Program-made: the position numbers and the translations under genes | NCBI RefSeq assembly: GCF_011420305.2 | Contig: NZ_CP061769.1 | Span: forward strand, 2,777,001 to 2,841,000 | Direction of reading: 5' to 3' | From: Nocardioides ochotonae | GTDB lineage: Bacteria > Actinomycetota > Actinomycetes > Propionibacteriales > Nocardioidaceae | DNA length: 64,000 bases | Shown: in pieces, positions 20,939 through 29,307 of the stretch | How the letters are laid out: each line of letters starts with the position of its first letter | How positions within the stretch are numbered: position 1 is the stretch's first letter | Notes under the pieces: generated by a model | The model's database searches: none | Told to the model about the DNA's origin: nothing | Seen by the model: the letters and a program-made list of their open reading frames with translations, nothing else

Positions 20939-22015
20939 ATGAGCACGACTGCGCAGCCCGATCGCCCCTCCCCCGACCACGACCCCGACGACGACGGCAA
21001 GGTCGACTCCCCCACGGACCTGCACAAGCGGTCCTGGGGCTACGTCCTGCGCAAGGTGCAGCGCGAGTTCAGCAAGGACCAGTGCACCGATCTGGCCGCC
21101 GCGCTGACCTACTACGCCGTCCTTGCGATGTTCCCGGCGGCGATCGCCCTCACCTCGGTCCTCGGCCTCGTCGGCCAGGGCACCGAGGCGGTCGACGAGG
21201 TCCTGAAGATCCTGCGCGACCTCGGCGCCGACGGCGCGGTCGACACCATCGGCCCGACGCTGAAGGAGCTCAGCCGCTCCCAGGGCGCGGGCCTCGCCCT
21301 GGTCCTCGGTCTCGCCGGCGCCCTCTGGTCGGCGAGCGGGTACGTCGGCGCGTTCGGCCGGGCGATGAACCGGATGTATGAGATCGACGAGGGCCGCCCG
21401 ATCTGGAAGCTGCGCCCGGTCATGCTCGTGGTGACCGCGGTCGTGGTGGTCCTGGCCGCCATCGTCCTGCTGGCCCTGGTGCTCACCGGCCCGGTCGCCG
21501 AGACCGTCGGCGACGCGGTCGGCCTGGGCTCGACCGCCGTGCTGGTCTGGCAGATCGCCAAGTGGCCCTTCGTCCTGGGCGCGGTCGTGGTGATCGTGGC
21601 TCTGCTCTACTACGCCACCCCCAACGTCAAGCAGCCGAAGTTCCGCTGGGTCAGCGTCGGGGCCGTGCTCGCGATCCTCACCTGGGTCGTGCTCTCGGCG
21701 GCGTTCGGCTTCTACGTCGCGAACTTCTCCTCCTACAGCAAGACCTACGGCGCGCTCGCGGGTGTCATCGTCTTCCTCCTGTGGCTGTGGCTCACCAACA
21801 TCGCCCTCCTCTTCGGTGCCGAGCTCGACGCCGAGCTGGAGCGCGGCCGGGAGCTGCAGTCCGGGATCGAGGCGGAGAGGACGATCCAGCTCCCGCCGCG
21901 CGACACCCGCAACATCGAGAAGAAGCAGCAGAAGGAGGCCGCCGACATCGAGCGCGGCCGAGCCCTGCGCGAGCAGGCCAAGCAGGCTGAGCACGCCGAG
22001 CGCAGTCCGGACTGA
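20939..22015 (+). CDS. YihY/virulence factor BrkB family membrane protein
   Basis: 358 aa. A polar N-terminal stretch (1-30) precedes the family core: DLAAALTYYAVLAMFPAAIAL, SASGYVGAFGRAMNRMYEIDEGRPIWKLRP and about six membrane segments, ending with FGAELDAELERGREL and a charged, probably cytoplasmic coiled tail. Once called RNase BN by mistake, these are membrane proteins of unknown transport role. Start ATG at 20939 is uncertain; an in-frame ATG at 20906 exists, and neither has a good ribosome-binding site. Confidence 0.9.
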   Translation: MSTTAQPDRPSPDHDPDDDGKVDSPTDLHKRSWGYVLRKVQREFSKDQCTDLAAALTYYAVLAMFPAAIALTSVLGLVGQGTEAVDEVLKILRDLGADGAVDTIGPTLKELSRSQGAGLALVLGLAGALWSASGYVGAFGRAMNRMYEIDEGRPIWKLRPVMLVVTAVVVVLAAIVLLALVLTGPVAETVGDAVGLGSTAVLVWQIAKWPFVLGAVVVIVALLYYATPNVKQPKFRWVSVGAVLAILTWVVLSAAFGFYVANFSSYSKTYGALAGVIVFLLWLWLTNIALLFGAELDAELERGRELQSGIEAERTIQLPPRDTRNIEKKQQKEAADIERGRALREQAKQAEHAERSPD

Positions 22016-22035
22016 CCCGGCCGGACACCCACCGG

Positions 22036-22075
22036 TCCCGACGAAGGCCCCCGACGAAGGCCCCCGACGAAGGAG
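22036..22075. repeat. Short tandem repeat
   Basis: A 13-bp unit (CCCGACGAAGGCC) is repeated about 2.7 times just before the FAD-Rieske gene; the last copy supplies its AAGGAG ribosome-binding site. Probably slippage of the site. Confidence 0.6.
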
Positions 22076-22081
22076 AAGCAC

Positions 22082-23584
22082 GTGGCGCTCACCTCGATCT
22101 GGCAGGACCGCAACCCCCATACCGCGAGCGCGGACCTCGACCCGCCGGTGCTCGACGGCGACCACGACGTGGTGGTGGTCGGCGGCGGACTCACCGGCGT
22201 GACGACCGCGCTGCTCCTCGCCCGGGCCGGGCGCTCGGTCCTCCTCGTCGAGGCCGAGCGGCTCGGCGCCGTCACCACCGGGCGCAGCACCGCGAAGGTG
22301 AGCCTGCTCCAAGGCACGCAGTACTCCCGGATCGCCCACCGTCACGCCGAGCCGGTGCTGCGCGACTACGCGACGGCCAACCGTGAGGCCCAGGCCTGGC
22401 TGGTGCGGTTCTGCCACGACCACGGCGTACCCGTGCAGACCCGGCCGGCGTACACCTACGCGCACAGCGCACGCGGCGAGCAGTCGCTGGGTGCGGAGCT
22501 CGAGGCGACCCGGCGCGCCGGCTTGGAGACCGAATGGGTCGAGGAGGTGCCGCTTCCCTACCGCACCCGCGGCGCCGTCCGGCTCGACGACCAGGCGCAG
22601 GTCGACCCGTGCGAGCTCCTCGACGCGCTGGCCGCGCAGGCCGTCGCCCACGGCGTGCGCATCGTCGAGGGCGTCCGTGTGCGCCGGGTGACCGGCGGCG
22701 CGCCGGTGCGGGTGGTCTCCGACCACGGCACCGCCTCCGCGGACCGGGTGGTGGTCGCCACCAACATGCCGATCCTCGACCGCGGTGCCTTCTTCGCCCG
22801 GATGCACCCGAGCCGCTCCTACGGGCTGGCGTTCCGCACGCCCGGGCCTGCGGTCGACGGCATGTACCTCTCCGCCGACTCCCCGTCACGCTCGCTGCGC
22901 GACGCCCCCGGCACGGACGGCGGCGCCGTGCTGCTGGTCGGGGGCAACGGGCACAAGGTGGGCGCCCCGGTCTCCGAGCAGGGCCAGATCGACGGGCTGC
23001 GGGAGTGGACGGCGCAGTGGTTCCCCGAGGCGGAGGAGACCCACGCCTGGTCGGCGCAGGACTACGTCCCCCACCACGCGCTCCCGTTCGCCGGCCCGAT
23101 CCTGCCGCGCAGCGAGGAGATCCTGGTCGCGGGTGGCTTCTCGAAGTGGGGCATGACCAACGGCGTGGCCGCCGCGCTCGCGATCTCCGGTCGGGTCCTG
23201 GGCGGGCACATGGCCTGGGCCGGCATCCTCGAGCCGTGGCGCTTCCGGGAGGTGACCGGCATGCTGGACTTCGCCCGGCTCAACGGCGAGGTCGGCCTCG
23301 AGCTGGCCGGGGGCTGGCTGCGACCGATGCTGCGCCCCGGGCTGGGGCCGGCGCCCGCGGAGGGCGAGGGCGTCGTACGCCTGGACCACGCGGGCGCGCC
23401 GAGTGCGGTGTCCCGGGTCGACGGCGTCGAGCGCCGGGTGTCGGCAGTGTGCAGCCATCTGCGCGGGATCGTGCGCTGGAACGACGCCGAGAAGAGCTGG
23501 GACTGCCCCCTGCACGGCTCGCGCTTCGCACCCGACGGCGAGGTGCTCGAGGGGCCGGCGACCTGCGGCCTGGCCCGACGTTGA
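22082..23584 (+). CDS. FAD-dependent oxidoreductase with C-terminal Rieske 2Fe-2S domain
   Basis: 500 aa. The N-terminal DAO-type FAD domain starts with VVVVGGGLTGVTTALLLARAGRSVLLVEAERLG (dinucleotide fold), and ILVAGGFSKWGMTNGVAAAL closes it. The C-terminal Rieske domain (about 410-500) has CSHLRGIVRW and CPLHGSRF, the Cys-His ligand pairs of a 2Fe-2S cluster. Such fusions are often seen in actinobacterial stress loci; electron donor and substrate are unknown. GTG at 22082 has AAGGAG six bases upstream. It lies 66 bp after the YihY gene on the same strand. Confidence 0.92.
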   Translation: MALTSIWQDRNPHTASADLDPPVLDGDHDVVVVGGGLTGVTTALLLARAGRSVLLVEAERLGAVTTGRSTAKVSLLQGTQYSRIAHRHAEPVLRDYATANREAQAWLVRFCHDHGVPVQTRPAYTYAHSARGEQSLGAELEATRRAGLETEWVEEVPLPYRTRGAVRLDDQAQVDPCELLDALAAQAVAHGVRIVEGVRVRRVTGGAPVRVVSDHGTASADRVVVATNMPILDRGAFFARMHPSRSYGLAFRTPGPAVDGMYLSADSPSRSLRDAPGTDGGAVLLVGGNGHKVGAPVSEQGQIDGLREWTAQWFPEAEETHAWSAQDYVPHHALPFAGPILPRSEEILVAGGFSKWGMTNGVAAALAISGRVLGGHMAWAGILEPWRFREVTGMLDFARLNGEVGLELAGGWLRPMLRPGLGPAPAEGEGVVRLDHAGAPSAVSRVDGVERRVSAVCSHLRGIVRWNDAEKSWDCPLHGSRFAPDGEVLEGPATCGLARR

Positions 23585-23610
23585 GCCCACGTGGAGCCCA
23601 CGTGGAGCCC
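23585..23610. repeat. Short direct repeat after the FAD-Rieske gene
   Basis: GAGCCCACGTG is repeated twice in tandem with a third partial copy. The following 115 bases to the acetyltransferase stop contain a locally AT-richer stretch (about 23665-23705) but no gene that I can see. Confidence 0.5.
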
Positions 23611-23726
23611 GGCGTCGAGCCAGGTCTAGCCGCCCTCATCCGGACAGGTGGTTCGGCGGACGCGCCGTTTACTCATCCCCTATACAGGGCACAGAAGTAG
23701 TAGTCACACGCTCGCCCCCGCCGGAC

Positions 23727-24425
23727 TCACGCAGCTCCCGACGGGGGCGTCGTGTTGTCCGAGGCCGCTCCACCGGCACCGCCCTGCGACCCGTCGATCG
23801 TGCGCACCACCCGCGCCGGATTGCCCACGGCGACCACCCGGGCAGGCAGGTCACGGGTGACCACCGCCCCGGCCCCGACGACCGTGTCCGCGCCGATCGT
23901 GACGCCGGGACAGACCACGACGCCGCCGCCGAGCCAGACGTTGTCCCCGATGACGATCGGCAGCGCCGCCTCCCACTTGGCCCGGCGCAGGTCCGGGTCG
24001 ATCGGGTGGGTCGGCGTGAGCAGCTGCACGTTCGGACCGATCATCACGTCCGCCCCGATCGTGATCGGCGCGACGTCCAGCGCCATCAGGCCGAAGTTCG
24101 CGAAGGTCCGGGGCCCGACCGTCAGGTGGGCGCCGTAGTCGACGTGCAGGGGCGGACGCAGCTCGACGTCCGCGCCCACCGAGCCGAGCAGCCGCTCGAG
24201 CAGCTCGCGGCGCAGCGGCCGTTGCCGGCTGGTGGTCGCGTTGTAGGCCGCGACGAGGTCGTGGGCGCGGTCGGCCGCCTCGAGGAGCTCGGGGTCGTCG
24301 GCGATGTAGAGGTCGCCGGCGAGCATCCGCTCGCGCATCGTGCGCGGATCCGCCTGCGCGCCGGCGTCGGCGGGGTCCACCGGGTCCAGCGGGTCCGTCT
24401 GGGGGGCCGGACGCTCCGCGCTCAC
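23727..24425 (-). CDS. Sugar O-acetyltransferase (maltose/galactoside type, left-handed beta-helix)
   Basis: 232 aa. MRERMLAGDLYIADDPEL and NATTSRQRPLRRELLERLLGSVG are the helical Mac domain of maltose/galactoside acetyltransferases; hexapeptide repeats (about 85-205) include VGPRTFANFGLMALDVAPITIGADVMIGPNVQLLTPTHP with the catalytic His, and IGDNVWLGGGVVVCPGVTIGADTVVGAGAVVTRDLP. It moves acetyl from acetyl-CoA to a sugar hydroxyl; the true acceptor is unknown. GTG at 24425 overlaps the stop of the DUF1059-type gene (GTGA). The N-terminal 28 residues are Pro/Asp-rich and outside the family, so translation could start further in. Confidence 0.9.
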   Translation of the reverse strand: MSAERPAPQTDPLDPVDPADAGAQADPRTMRERMLAGDLYIADDPELLEAADRAHDLVAAYNATTSRQRPLRRELLERLLGSVGADVELRPPLHVDYGAHLTVGPRTFANFGLMALDVAPITIGADVMIGPNVQLLTPTHPIDPDLRRAKWEAALPIVIGDNVWLGGGVVVCPGVTIGADTVVGAGAVVTRDLPARVVAVGNPARVVRTIDGSQGGAGGAASDNTTPPSGAA

Positions 24426-24568
24426 GTGGCGATGAACAGGATCTGCTCGCGGTCGTAGTCCATCCCCGGGTGCTCGGCCGCGAGGTGCTCCTGGGTCCGG
24501 GAGACCAGCTCGTCCTCGTCGGCTCCGGTCACCGTGGTGCCGCACGGGCACGTCAGTCGGGTCTTCAT
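24422..24568 (-). CDS. DUF1059-type small protein
   Basis: 48 aa: MKTRLTCPCGTTVTGADEDE, then LVSRTQEHLAAEHPGMDYDR. The CPCG pair and the Asp/Glu plus HL..H spacing match the small DUF1059 family of unknown function, possibly metal binding. ATG at 24568; its TGA overlaps the acetyltransferase GTG by four bases, so they are coupled. The gene lies 9 bp past the stop of the receiver-ATPase gene. Confidence 0.75.
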   Translation of the reverse strand: MKTRLTCPCGTTVTGADEDELVSRTQEHLAAEHPGMDYDREQILFIAT

Positions 24569-24577
24569 GGAGGGACC

Positions 24578-25372
24578 CTACGACCCGGGACGCCCCGCTG
24601 TCTCGCGTGCCAGCTCGGCCCAGACGACCTTGCCGCCCTCGGAGCGGTCGATTCCCCACGACGCCGACATCGCCGCGACCAGCAGCATCCCGCGCCCGCC
24701 CTCGCGGGTGGCGCTGTGCGGCTGGGGCTCGGGGGTGCCGTGCCCGCTGTCCCCCACCTCGATGCGCACCGTCGTGGGGTGCAGGCTCAGCCGGACGCAG
24801 AAGGAGGACTGGGCGTGGTTGAGCGCGTTGGTGGCGAGCTCGGAGACCACCAGGCAGGCCTCGTCGTGGAGGTGCTCGAGCTCCCAGGTCGCCAGCGTGC
24901 TGCGCACCACGGAGCGGGCCTGACGCACGCTGGACAGGTCCTGCGGCAGGTCCACCTCGGCCGTCTGCGCAGGAGAGGGCAGCGTGGGTCGGCCGGCGGC
25001 CAGGACCAGGTCCACGAGGTAGTCGATCTCCTCGTTCTTCACGACGTAGCCGGCCGTGTGCTGCTCGTACCACGCCAGGTCGGCGTCGTGCGGGTCGGCG
25101 CCGGAGAAGACGACGACCTGCACGCTGGGAGCCGCCTCGCGGACCTGGGTGAGCACGGTGCGCCCTGCGAGGTCGGGCAGGCCGAGGTCGAGCACCACCA
25201 CGTCGGGCTGCAGGCGCGCCGCCAGGGCGACCGCCTCCTCGCCGCTTCCGGTCTCCGCGAGCACGTCGAAGCCCCCGCGCAGGCGCAGGGCCAGGCGGAC
25301 CAGGCCACGGGTCTCGACCGCGTCGTCGACCAGGAGCACCCGGATCGGGGGCTGCTGCACGTGCCCGCTCAC
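24578..25372 (-). CDS. Receiver domain fused to an RsbW-type (anti-sigma-like) ATPase
   Basis: 264 aa. Receiver domain (about 10-125): VLLVDDAVETRG, phospho-Asp in VVVLDLGLPDL, Ser in VVVFSGAD, and Lys in YVVKNEE. The second domain (about 140-260) is a GHKL ATPase of the RsbW/SpoIIAB kind with N-box SELATNALNHAQ, G1 VGDSGHG and G2 GGRGMLLVAAM. Known RsbW proteins hold a sigma factor and phosphorylate a STAS antagonist. Here phosphorylation of the receiver could gate that. GTG at 25372 overlaps the stop of the neighbouring hybrid kinase (GTGA), so the kinase is the likely phosphate donor. Confidence 0.88.
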   Translation of the reverse strand: MSGHVQQPPIRVLLVDDAVETRGLVRLALRLRGGFDVLAETGSGEEAVALAARLQPDVVVLDLGLPDLAGRTVLTQVREAAPSVQVVVFSGADPHDADLAWYEQHTAGYVVKNEEIDYLVDLVLAAGRPTLPSPAQTAEVDLPQDLSSVRQARSVVRSTLATWELEHLHDEACLVVSELATNALNHAQSSFCVRLSLHPTTVRIEVGDSGHGTPEPQPHSATREGGRGMLLVAAMSASWGIDRSEGGKVVWAELARETAGRPGS

Positions 25373-27306
25373 CTTGTCCCCCCATCGACAGCACTGTCGG
25401 GAGCGACGTCGTGACGCGGCAGCTCGAGCACGAACGCCCCGTCGTCGCTGCGGTACGTCGCGTCGCCACCATGGGCGCGGGCGAGCTCGCGCACGATGTG
25501 CAGGCCCAACCCGGTCCCCTTGGCCGAGCCGGTGGCGAACCGGCCGAACAGGCGCGGCACCATCTCGGGGTCGACGCCGTCACCGGCGTCGGTGACCGCG
25601 ATCTCGACGGTCCTGCTGCGGGGGGTGACCTGAACCCGGACCGGTGCGCGGCCGTGACGCAAGGCATTGGTGACGAGGTTGTCCATGGCCTGCGTCAGCC
25701 TTCCCGGATCGGCGAGCACGACGGCGTCCTCGCCGTCGAGGACCACCTCGGCCCGAGGATCCCGCTTCGCGCGCGCCACCGCAAGCCCCTGGAGATGAGG
25801 CAGCACCTCCACGGGCTGGGGCCGCAGGTCGAGCGCCTGACCCTGAGCGCGCGAGACGGTCAGCAGGTCGGTGAGCAGCCGGTCGAGCTGGCTGGCGCTG
25901 TCGACCATGCCCTGGAGCAGAGAGTCGCGCTCGTCGTCGAGCAGCTCGTCCCAGTGCCGCTGGAGCATCCCCGCCGACATCCCCATGGTGCCGAGCGGGC
26001 CTCGCAGCTCGTGGGCGGTGACCGCCACGAACCGGGCCTGCTCGTCGGCGACCTTCTTCAGCCGCTCGTTGGCCTCCGCGAGGGCGCGCGCCGAGCGCTC
26101 CTGGCTCTCGAGGAACATGTGCCGCTCGGTGACGTCGCGGGTCACCTTGGCGAAGCCGACGAGCCGGCCGGTCTCGTCGCGCACCGCGGTGATCGTGACC
26201 TGCGCCCAGAACCGGGTGCCGTCCTTGCGCAGGCGCCAGCCCTCCTCCTCGTAGCGGCCGTCCCGCACGGCCAGCTCCAGCTCGTGCTCGGGGTGGCCGG
26301 AGCGCTGGACGTCCGGGGGGTAGAAGACCCGGAAGTGCTGGCCGACGATCTCCTCTGCCGTGTAGCCCTTGGTGCGGGCGGCACCGGCGTTCCAGCTCGC
26401 GACGTGGCCCTCGACGTCCAGCATGAAGATCGCGTAGTCCTGGACCGTCTCGACCAGCAGCTTGAAGCGCTGCTCACTGTTGCGCAGGGCCTCGTCCGCC
26501 TCGCGCTGGCGGGTCAGGTCCTGCACCTGCACCAGCAGGTACAGCGGCCGGTCGCGCGCGTCGCGCACCGGCGTGACGGTGGCCTGCAGGCGCCGCTCCG
26601 GGGCACTCGCGAGACCGTGGCCAAACTCGACCACGTCCTCGCCGCCGTCCACCACGCGCGTGAGCGCGCGGGCGAGGCCGCGTTCGCCGAGGTCGGTCAG
26701 GTCGGCGTACGGCTGGCCGACGAGGGAGTCCGGGTCGAGCCCCAGCAGCTGCGAGAGGCTGGCGTTCGCGCGCACGACCCGCCCGGAGAGGGTGAGGGTC
26801 GCCATCCCGATCGCCGCGTCGTCGAAGACCTCGCGGAAGCGCTCGACGTGCTGCTGGAGGACGGGCTCCACGTGCGGGTGCTCCGGTCGCTCGACCCCCG
26901 CCGCGCCCGCAGAGCCGGACGCGAGGACCGCCGCCAGCTCGGCGGGGAGGGTGTCCAGGCTCGAGGACTTCTGGAGGTACCCCGCGGCGCCGAGCCCGAG
27001 GGCGCGGTCGGCCAGGTCCTGCTGGTCGAACCCCGAGAACATCACGACCACGGTGCCCGGCGAGGCCGCGCGGACCAGCGGGAGAGCCTCGAGGCCGTCC
27101 ATCACCGGCATCGACACGTCCATCACCAGCAGGTCCGGACGGTGAGCGCGGACCAGCTCGACCGCCTGGCGTCCGTCGGCCCCCTCACCCACGACCTCGA
27201 ACTGGCCAGAGACGCGCAGCCGGGCCCGGACCAGTGCCCGCAGGTCCGCGGCGTCGTCGACGACGACGACCGTGGTACCCCGAGCGGCGGCGGACCCAGT
27301 CGACAT
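25369..27306 (-). CDS. Receiver-PAS-PAS sensor histidine kinase
   Basis: 645 aa, no membrane segments, so cytosolic. Order: receiver (about 12-130; VVVVDDAADLR, LLVMDVSMPVMDG, VVMFSGFD, YLQKSS), PAS 1 (about 160-275), PAS 2 (about 290-405; DYAIFMLDVEGHVASWNAG, WAQVTITAVRDETGRLVGFAKVTRDVTER), coiled linker, HisKA with VTAHELRGPLGTMGM (His near 430) and HATPase with N-box DNLVTNALRHG and GDGVDPEM, GTGLGLHIVREL. The stop overlaps the receiver-ATPase gene. ATG at 27306 has no ribosome-binding site, and a GGGTAC element on this strand ends 10 bases before it (27317-27322), which suggests a leaderless stress-type transcript. Confidence 0.92.
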   Translation of the reverse strand: MSTGSAAARGTTVVVVDDAADLRALVRARLRVSGQFEVVGEGADGRQAVELVRAHRPDLLVMDVSMPVMDGLEALPLVRAASPGTVVVMFSGFDQQDLADRALGLGAAGYLQKSSSLDTLPAELAAVLASGSAGAAGVERPEHPHVEPVLQQHVERFREVFDDAAIGMATLTLSGRVVRANASLSQLLGLDPDSLVGQPYADLTDLGERGLARALTRVVDGGEDVVEFGHGLASAPERRLQATVTPVRDARDRPLYLLVQVQDLTRQREADEALRNSEQRFKLLVETVQDYAIFMLDVEGHVASWNAGAARTKGYTAEEIVGQHFRVFYPPDVQRSGHPEHELELAVRDGRYEEEGWRLRKDGTRFWAQVTITAVRDETGRLVGFAKVTRDVTERHMFLESQERSARALAEANERLKKVADEQARFVAVTAHELRGPLGTMGMSAGMLQRHWDELLDDERDSLLQGMVDSASQLDRLLTDLLTVSRAQGQALDLRPQPVEVLPHLQGLAVARAKRDPRAEVVLDGEDAVVLADPGRLTQAMDNLVTNALRHGRAPVRVQVTPRSRTVEIAVTDAGDGVDPEMVPRLFGRFATGSAKGTGLGLHIVRELARAHGGDATYRSDDGAFVLELPRHDVAPDSAVDGGTR

Positions 27307-27391
27307 GGCGTGAAAGGTACCCGCTCCGGGACGCGGGTCGCCCTTCGTCCCCGACGGGAGATGGGTCACTCCCGAAACCTGGATGGTTCGA

Positions 27392-27415
27392 GTTTCAACT
27401 CGGTCTGGCGAGGAT
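27392..27415 (+). promoter_or_regulatory. Possible autoregulatory promoter of the first sigma gene (weak)
   Basis: GTTT (27392-27395), 14 bases, then GAGGAT (27410-27415), a 4/6 match to GGGTAT. It would start transcription just before the ATG at 27427. Weak match. Confidence 0.3.
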
Positions 27416-27426
27416 AGGAACACCTC

Positions 27427-28224
27427 ATGAGTACCGGAGCGATGCACCGACAGGCGCCGGACCACGTCCGGCGCGAAAGAACCGCCACCCTGCTCGCCGA
27501 GGCCGCCCAGTGCGGTCCGGGCGAGCGCGAAGAGCTGCTGAACGAGGTCGTCGTTCTCAACATCCAGGTCGCCCACGCCGTGGCGCGACGCTTCCGCAAC
27601 CGCGGGGTCCCGCTGGAGGACCTCGAGCAGGTCGCCTGCTGCGCCCTGGTGCGTGCGGCCGCGAAGTTCGACGTCTCCCAGGACCGTGACTTCCTGTCCT
27701 ACGCCGTCCCCACCATGAGCGGTGAGCTGAAGCGCTACTTCCGCGACCACGGGTGGACCGTGCGGCCGCCGCGGCGCATCCAGGAGATCCACTCCAAGGT
27801 CGTCGCCCTGCACCGCTCGGGCATGGAGGACGGCCGTCCCGCCACTGCGGAGGACATCGCGGCGGCGCTGGACATCCCGGTGACCGACGTCCGCGAGGCG
27901 CTGGAGACCCAGGGCTGCTTCCAGCCGGCCTCGCTGGACTACACGCTGCACGAGGACGGCGACATGACCGTCGGCGACCTGCTCAGCAGCGACGACGAGA
28001 GCGAGCGCGAGGCCCTCGAGGCGCGGGTGATGCTCCAGCCGGTCGTGCGCCGCCTCTCCGAGCGCGACCGCCGGATCCTGCACCTGCGCTTCGCCGAGGA
28101 CTGCACCCAGGCCCAGATCGGCGAGGAGCTCGGCGTCACCCAGATGCAGGTCTCCCGCCTGCTCAGCCGCATCCTGGACGGCCTTCGCGAGGACCTCGCG
28201 GTCGACGAGCTCCAGGGGCGCTGA
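27427..28224 (+). CDS. RNA polymerase sigma factor, SigB/SigF/SigG type
   Basis: 265 aa group 3 sigma factor. Region 2 reads VAHAVARRFRNRGVPLEDLEQVACCALVRAAAKFD and DFLSYAVPTMSGELKRYFRDHGWTVRPPRRIQE (-10 recognition); region 3 about 125-180; region 4 LSERDRRILHLRFAEDCTQAQIGEELGVTQMQVSRLLSRIL (-35 helix-turn-helix). It would direct RNA polymerase to GNNT-N14-16-GGGTAY promoters. Divergent from the hybrid kinase across 120 bp and flanked by partner-switch regulators, so activity is probably set by RsbW/RsbV-type switching. A second paralogue lies at 31640-32521. Confidence 0.93.
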   Translation: MSTGAMHRQAPDHVRRERTATLLAEAAQCGPGEREELLNEVVVLNIQVAHAVARRFRNRGVPLEDLEQVACCALVRAAAKFDVSQDRDFLSYAVPTMSGELKRYFRDHGWTVRPPRRIQEIHSKVVALHRSGMEDGRPATAEDIAAALDIPVTDVREALETQGCFQPASLDYTLHEDGDMTVGDLLSSDDESEREALEARVMLQPVVRRLSERDRRILHLRFAEDCTQAQIGEELGVTQMQVSRLLSRILDGLREDLAVDELQGR

Positions 28225-28249
28225 GCCCCAGCCCCCTCCCACGACTTCA

Positions 28250-28278
28250 CAGCGCCGGCCCGTCACGGGCCGGCGCTG
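28250..28278 (+). terminator. Terminator of the first sigma gene
   Basis: A 13-bp perfect stem (28250-28262 with 28266-28278, CAGCGCCGGCCCG) with a 3-base loop, 25 bases past the stop. Confidence 0.75.
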
Positions 28279-28329
28279 CGGTCGTTCCGGGTGCGATCAG
28301 GTGCTCCGGGCGCGCACTAGCCTTCGGGC

Positions 28330-28818
28330 ATGCCCCGCCTGCTGGTCGTCCACCACACCCCCACCGCGTCCGTGCAGCGCCTCGCCGAGGCCGTCGTCGC
28401 GGGCACCCGCGACGAGGCCATCGAGGGGGTCGAGGTGGTCGTGCGCCCGGCCCTGGCGGCGAGCGCGCAGGACGTGGTCGAGGCCGACGGCTACCTGCTC
28501 GGCACGCCGGCGAACTTCGGCTACATGTCAGGGGCGCTGAAGCACTTCTTCGACTCCACGTTCCACCGGGCCGGGGGCGCGCTCGGCGAGGACGGCTCCG
28601 CCGCGCAGGTGGGGACGGGTCGCCGCCCCTACGGTCTGTGGGTGCACGGGCGCTACGACACCACCGGCGCGGTGCGCTCGGTGGAGGCCATCACCGGGGC
28701 GCTGCCGTGGGTCCGTTCGGCGCCCGTGCTCGAGGTCCTGGGCGACGTCGCCGCGGAGGATCTCGAGGCGGCGTACGACCTCGGAGGCACGATCGCCGCC
28801 CTGCTCAGCCCGGCGTGA
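28330..28818 (+). CDS. Flavodoxin-fold (NAD(P)H-dependent FMN reductase-like) protein
   Basis: 162 aa. Flavodoxin-like fold: LLVVHHTPTASVQRLAEAVVAG (phosphate loop) and ADGYLLGTPANFGYMSGALKHFFDSTF (FMN loop, WrbA/flavodoxin_2 style). Probably binds FMN and moves electrons to a quinone or other acceptor; the partner is unknown. ATG at 28330. Sits alone between the sigma-gene terminator and the convergent STAS gene. Confidence 0.85.
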   Translation: MPRLLVVHHTPTASVQRLAEAVVAGTRDEAIEGVEVVVRPALAASAQDVVEADGYLLGTPANFGYMSGALKHFFDSTFHRAGGALGEDGSAAQVGTGRRPYGLWVHGRYDTTGAVRSVEAITGALPWVRSAPVLEVLGDVAAEDLEAAYDLGGTIAALLSPA

Positions 28819-28853
28819 GCCGGAGAGCGGGCGGCGAACGGGTCGAGCAGGTG

Positions 28854-29201
28854 TCAGGCGACCACGGACGGGCCGGACGAGGAGGAGTCGTCACCGTCGA
28901 GCGAGGTGAGGTAGGGCAACGCGCACACGAGCAGCACGCGCTGGGCGATGGTGCCGGGTTCGGCGACCAGGGTGATCGTGGTGCCGTTCTGCTCCGCGGA
29001 GCGAAGGGCGGTGACCAGCACGCTCACCGCCACGCTGGGCAGGTAGTCAGCGTCGCTGAGGTCGATGTGCAGGGGGATCGTGTAGTCCTCGGAGTGCTCG
29101 CGGATCGCGTTGCGCAGTGCGATCACGGCGTACTCGTCCACCGACCCGCTGACGCTCAGCACGTCGGAGGTCTTGGTCACCGAGAAGGGCCTCTCTTCCA
29201 T
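28854..29201 (-). CDS. STAS-domain protein, anti-sigma factor antagonist-like
   Basis: 115 aa. One STAS domain: FSVTKTSDVLSVSGSVDEYAVIALRNAIREHS...IPLHIDLSDADYLPSVAVSVLVTALRSA. In RsbV/SpoIIAA the segment after the DLS strand reads DS(A/T)G with the phospho-accepting Ser; here it is PSVA, so a Ser is present but its neighbours differ. It could bind an anti-sigma ATPase, perhaps with altered phosphorylation. ATG at 29201 is used (ten codons inside the open frame). TAGGGT seven bases before the ATG could be a -10 of a leaderless transcript. Confidence 0.85.
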   Translation of the reverse strand: MEERPFSVTKTSDVLSVSGSVDEYAVIALRNAIREHSEDYTIPLHIDLSDADYLPSVAVSVLVTALRSAEQNGTTITLVAEPGTIAQRVLLVCALPYLTSLDGDDSSSSGPSVVA

Positions 29202-29307
29202 GCCTCGAACCCTAGGGGGTCGTGGTCCCAAAAGTCACTTGGGGGCCTCACCCCCTCGGGCGAATTTCCGCCGGAGGGCGGCTTCACGGTGACCACCCAG
29301 GTATTTC

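Noticed and set aside
22036-22075. Tandem repeat as a CRISPR or regulatory array
   Set aside because: Units are 13 bp, adjacent and without spacers; simple slippage is enough to explain it.
27380-27405. tRNA-like TTCGAGT segment
   Set aside because: Resembles a T-loop but there is no acceptor stem or anticodon arm around it. No tRNA was found in the window.
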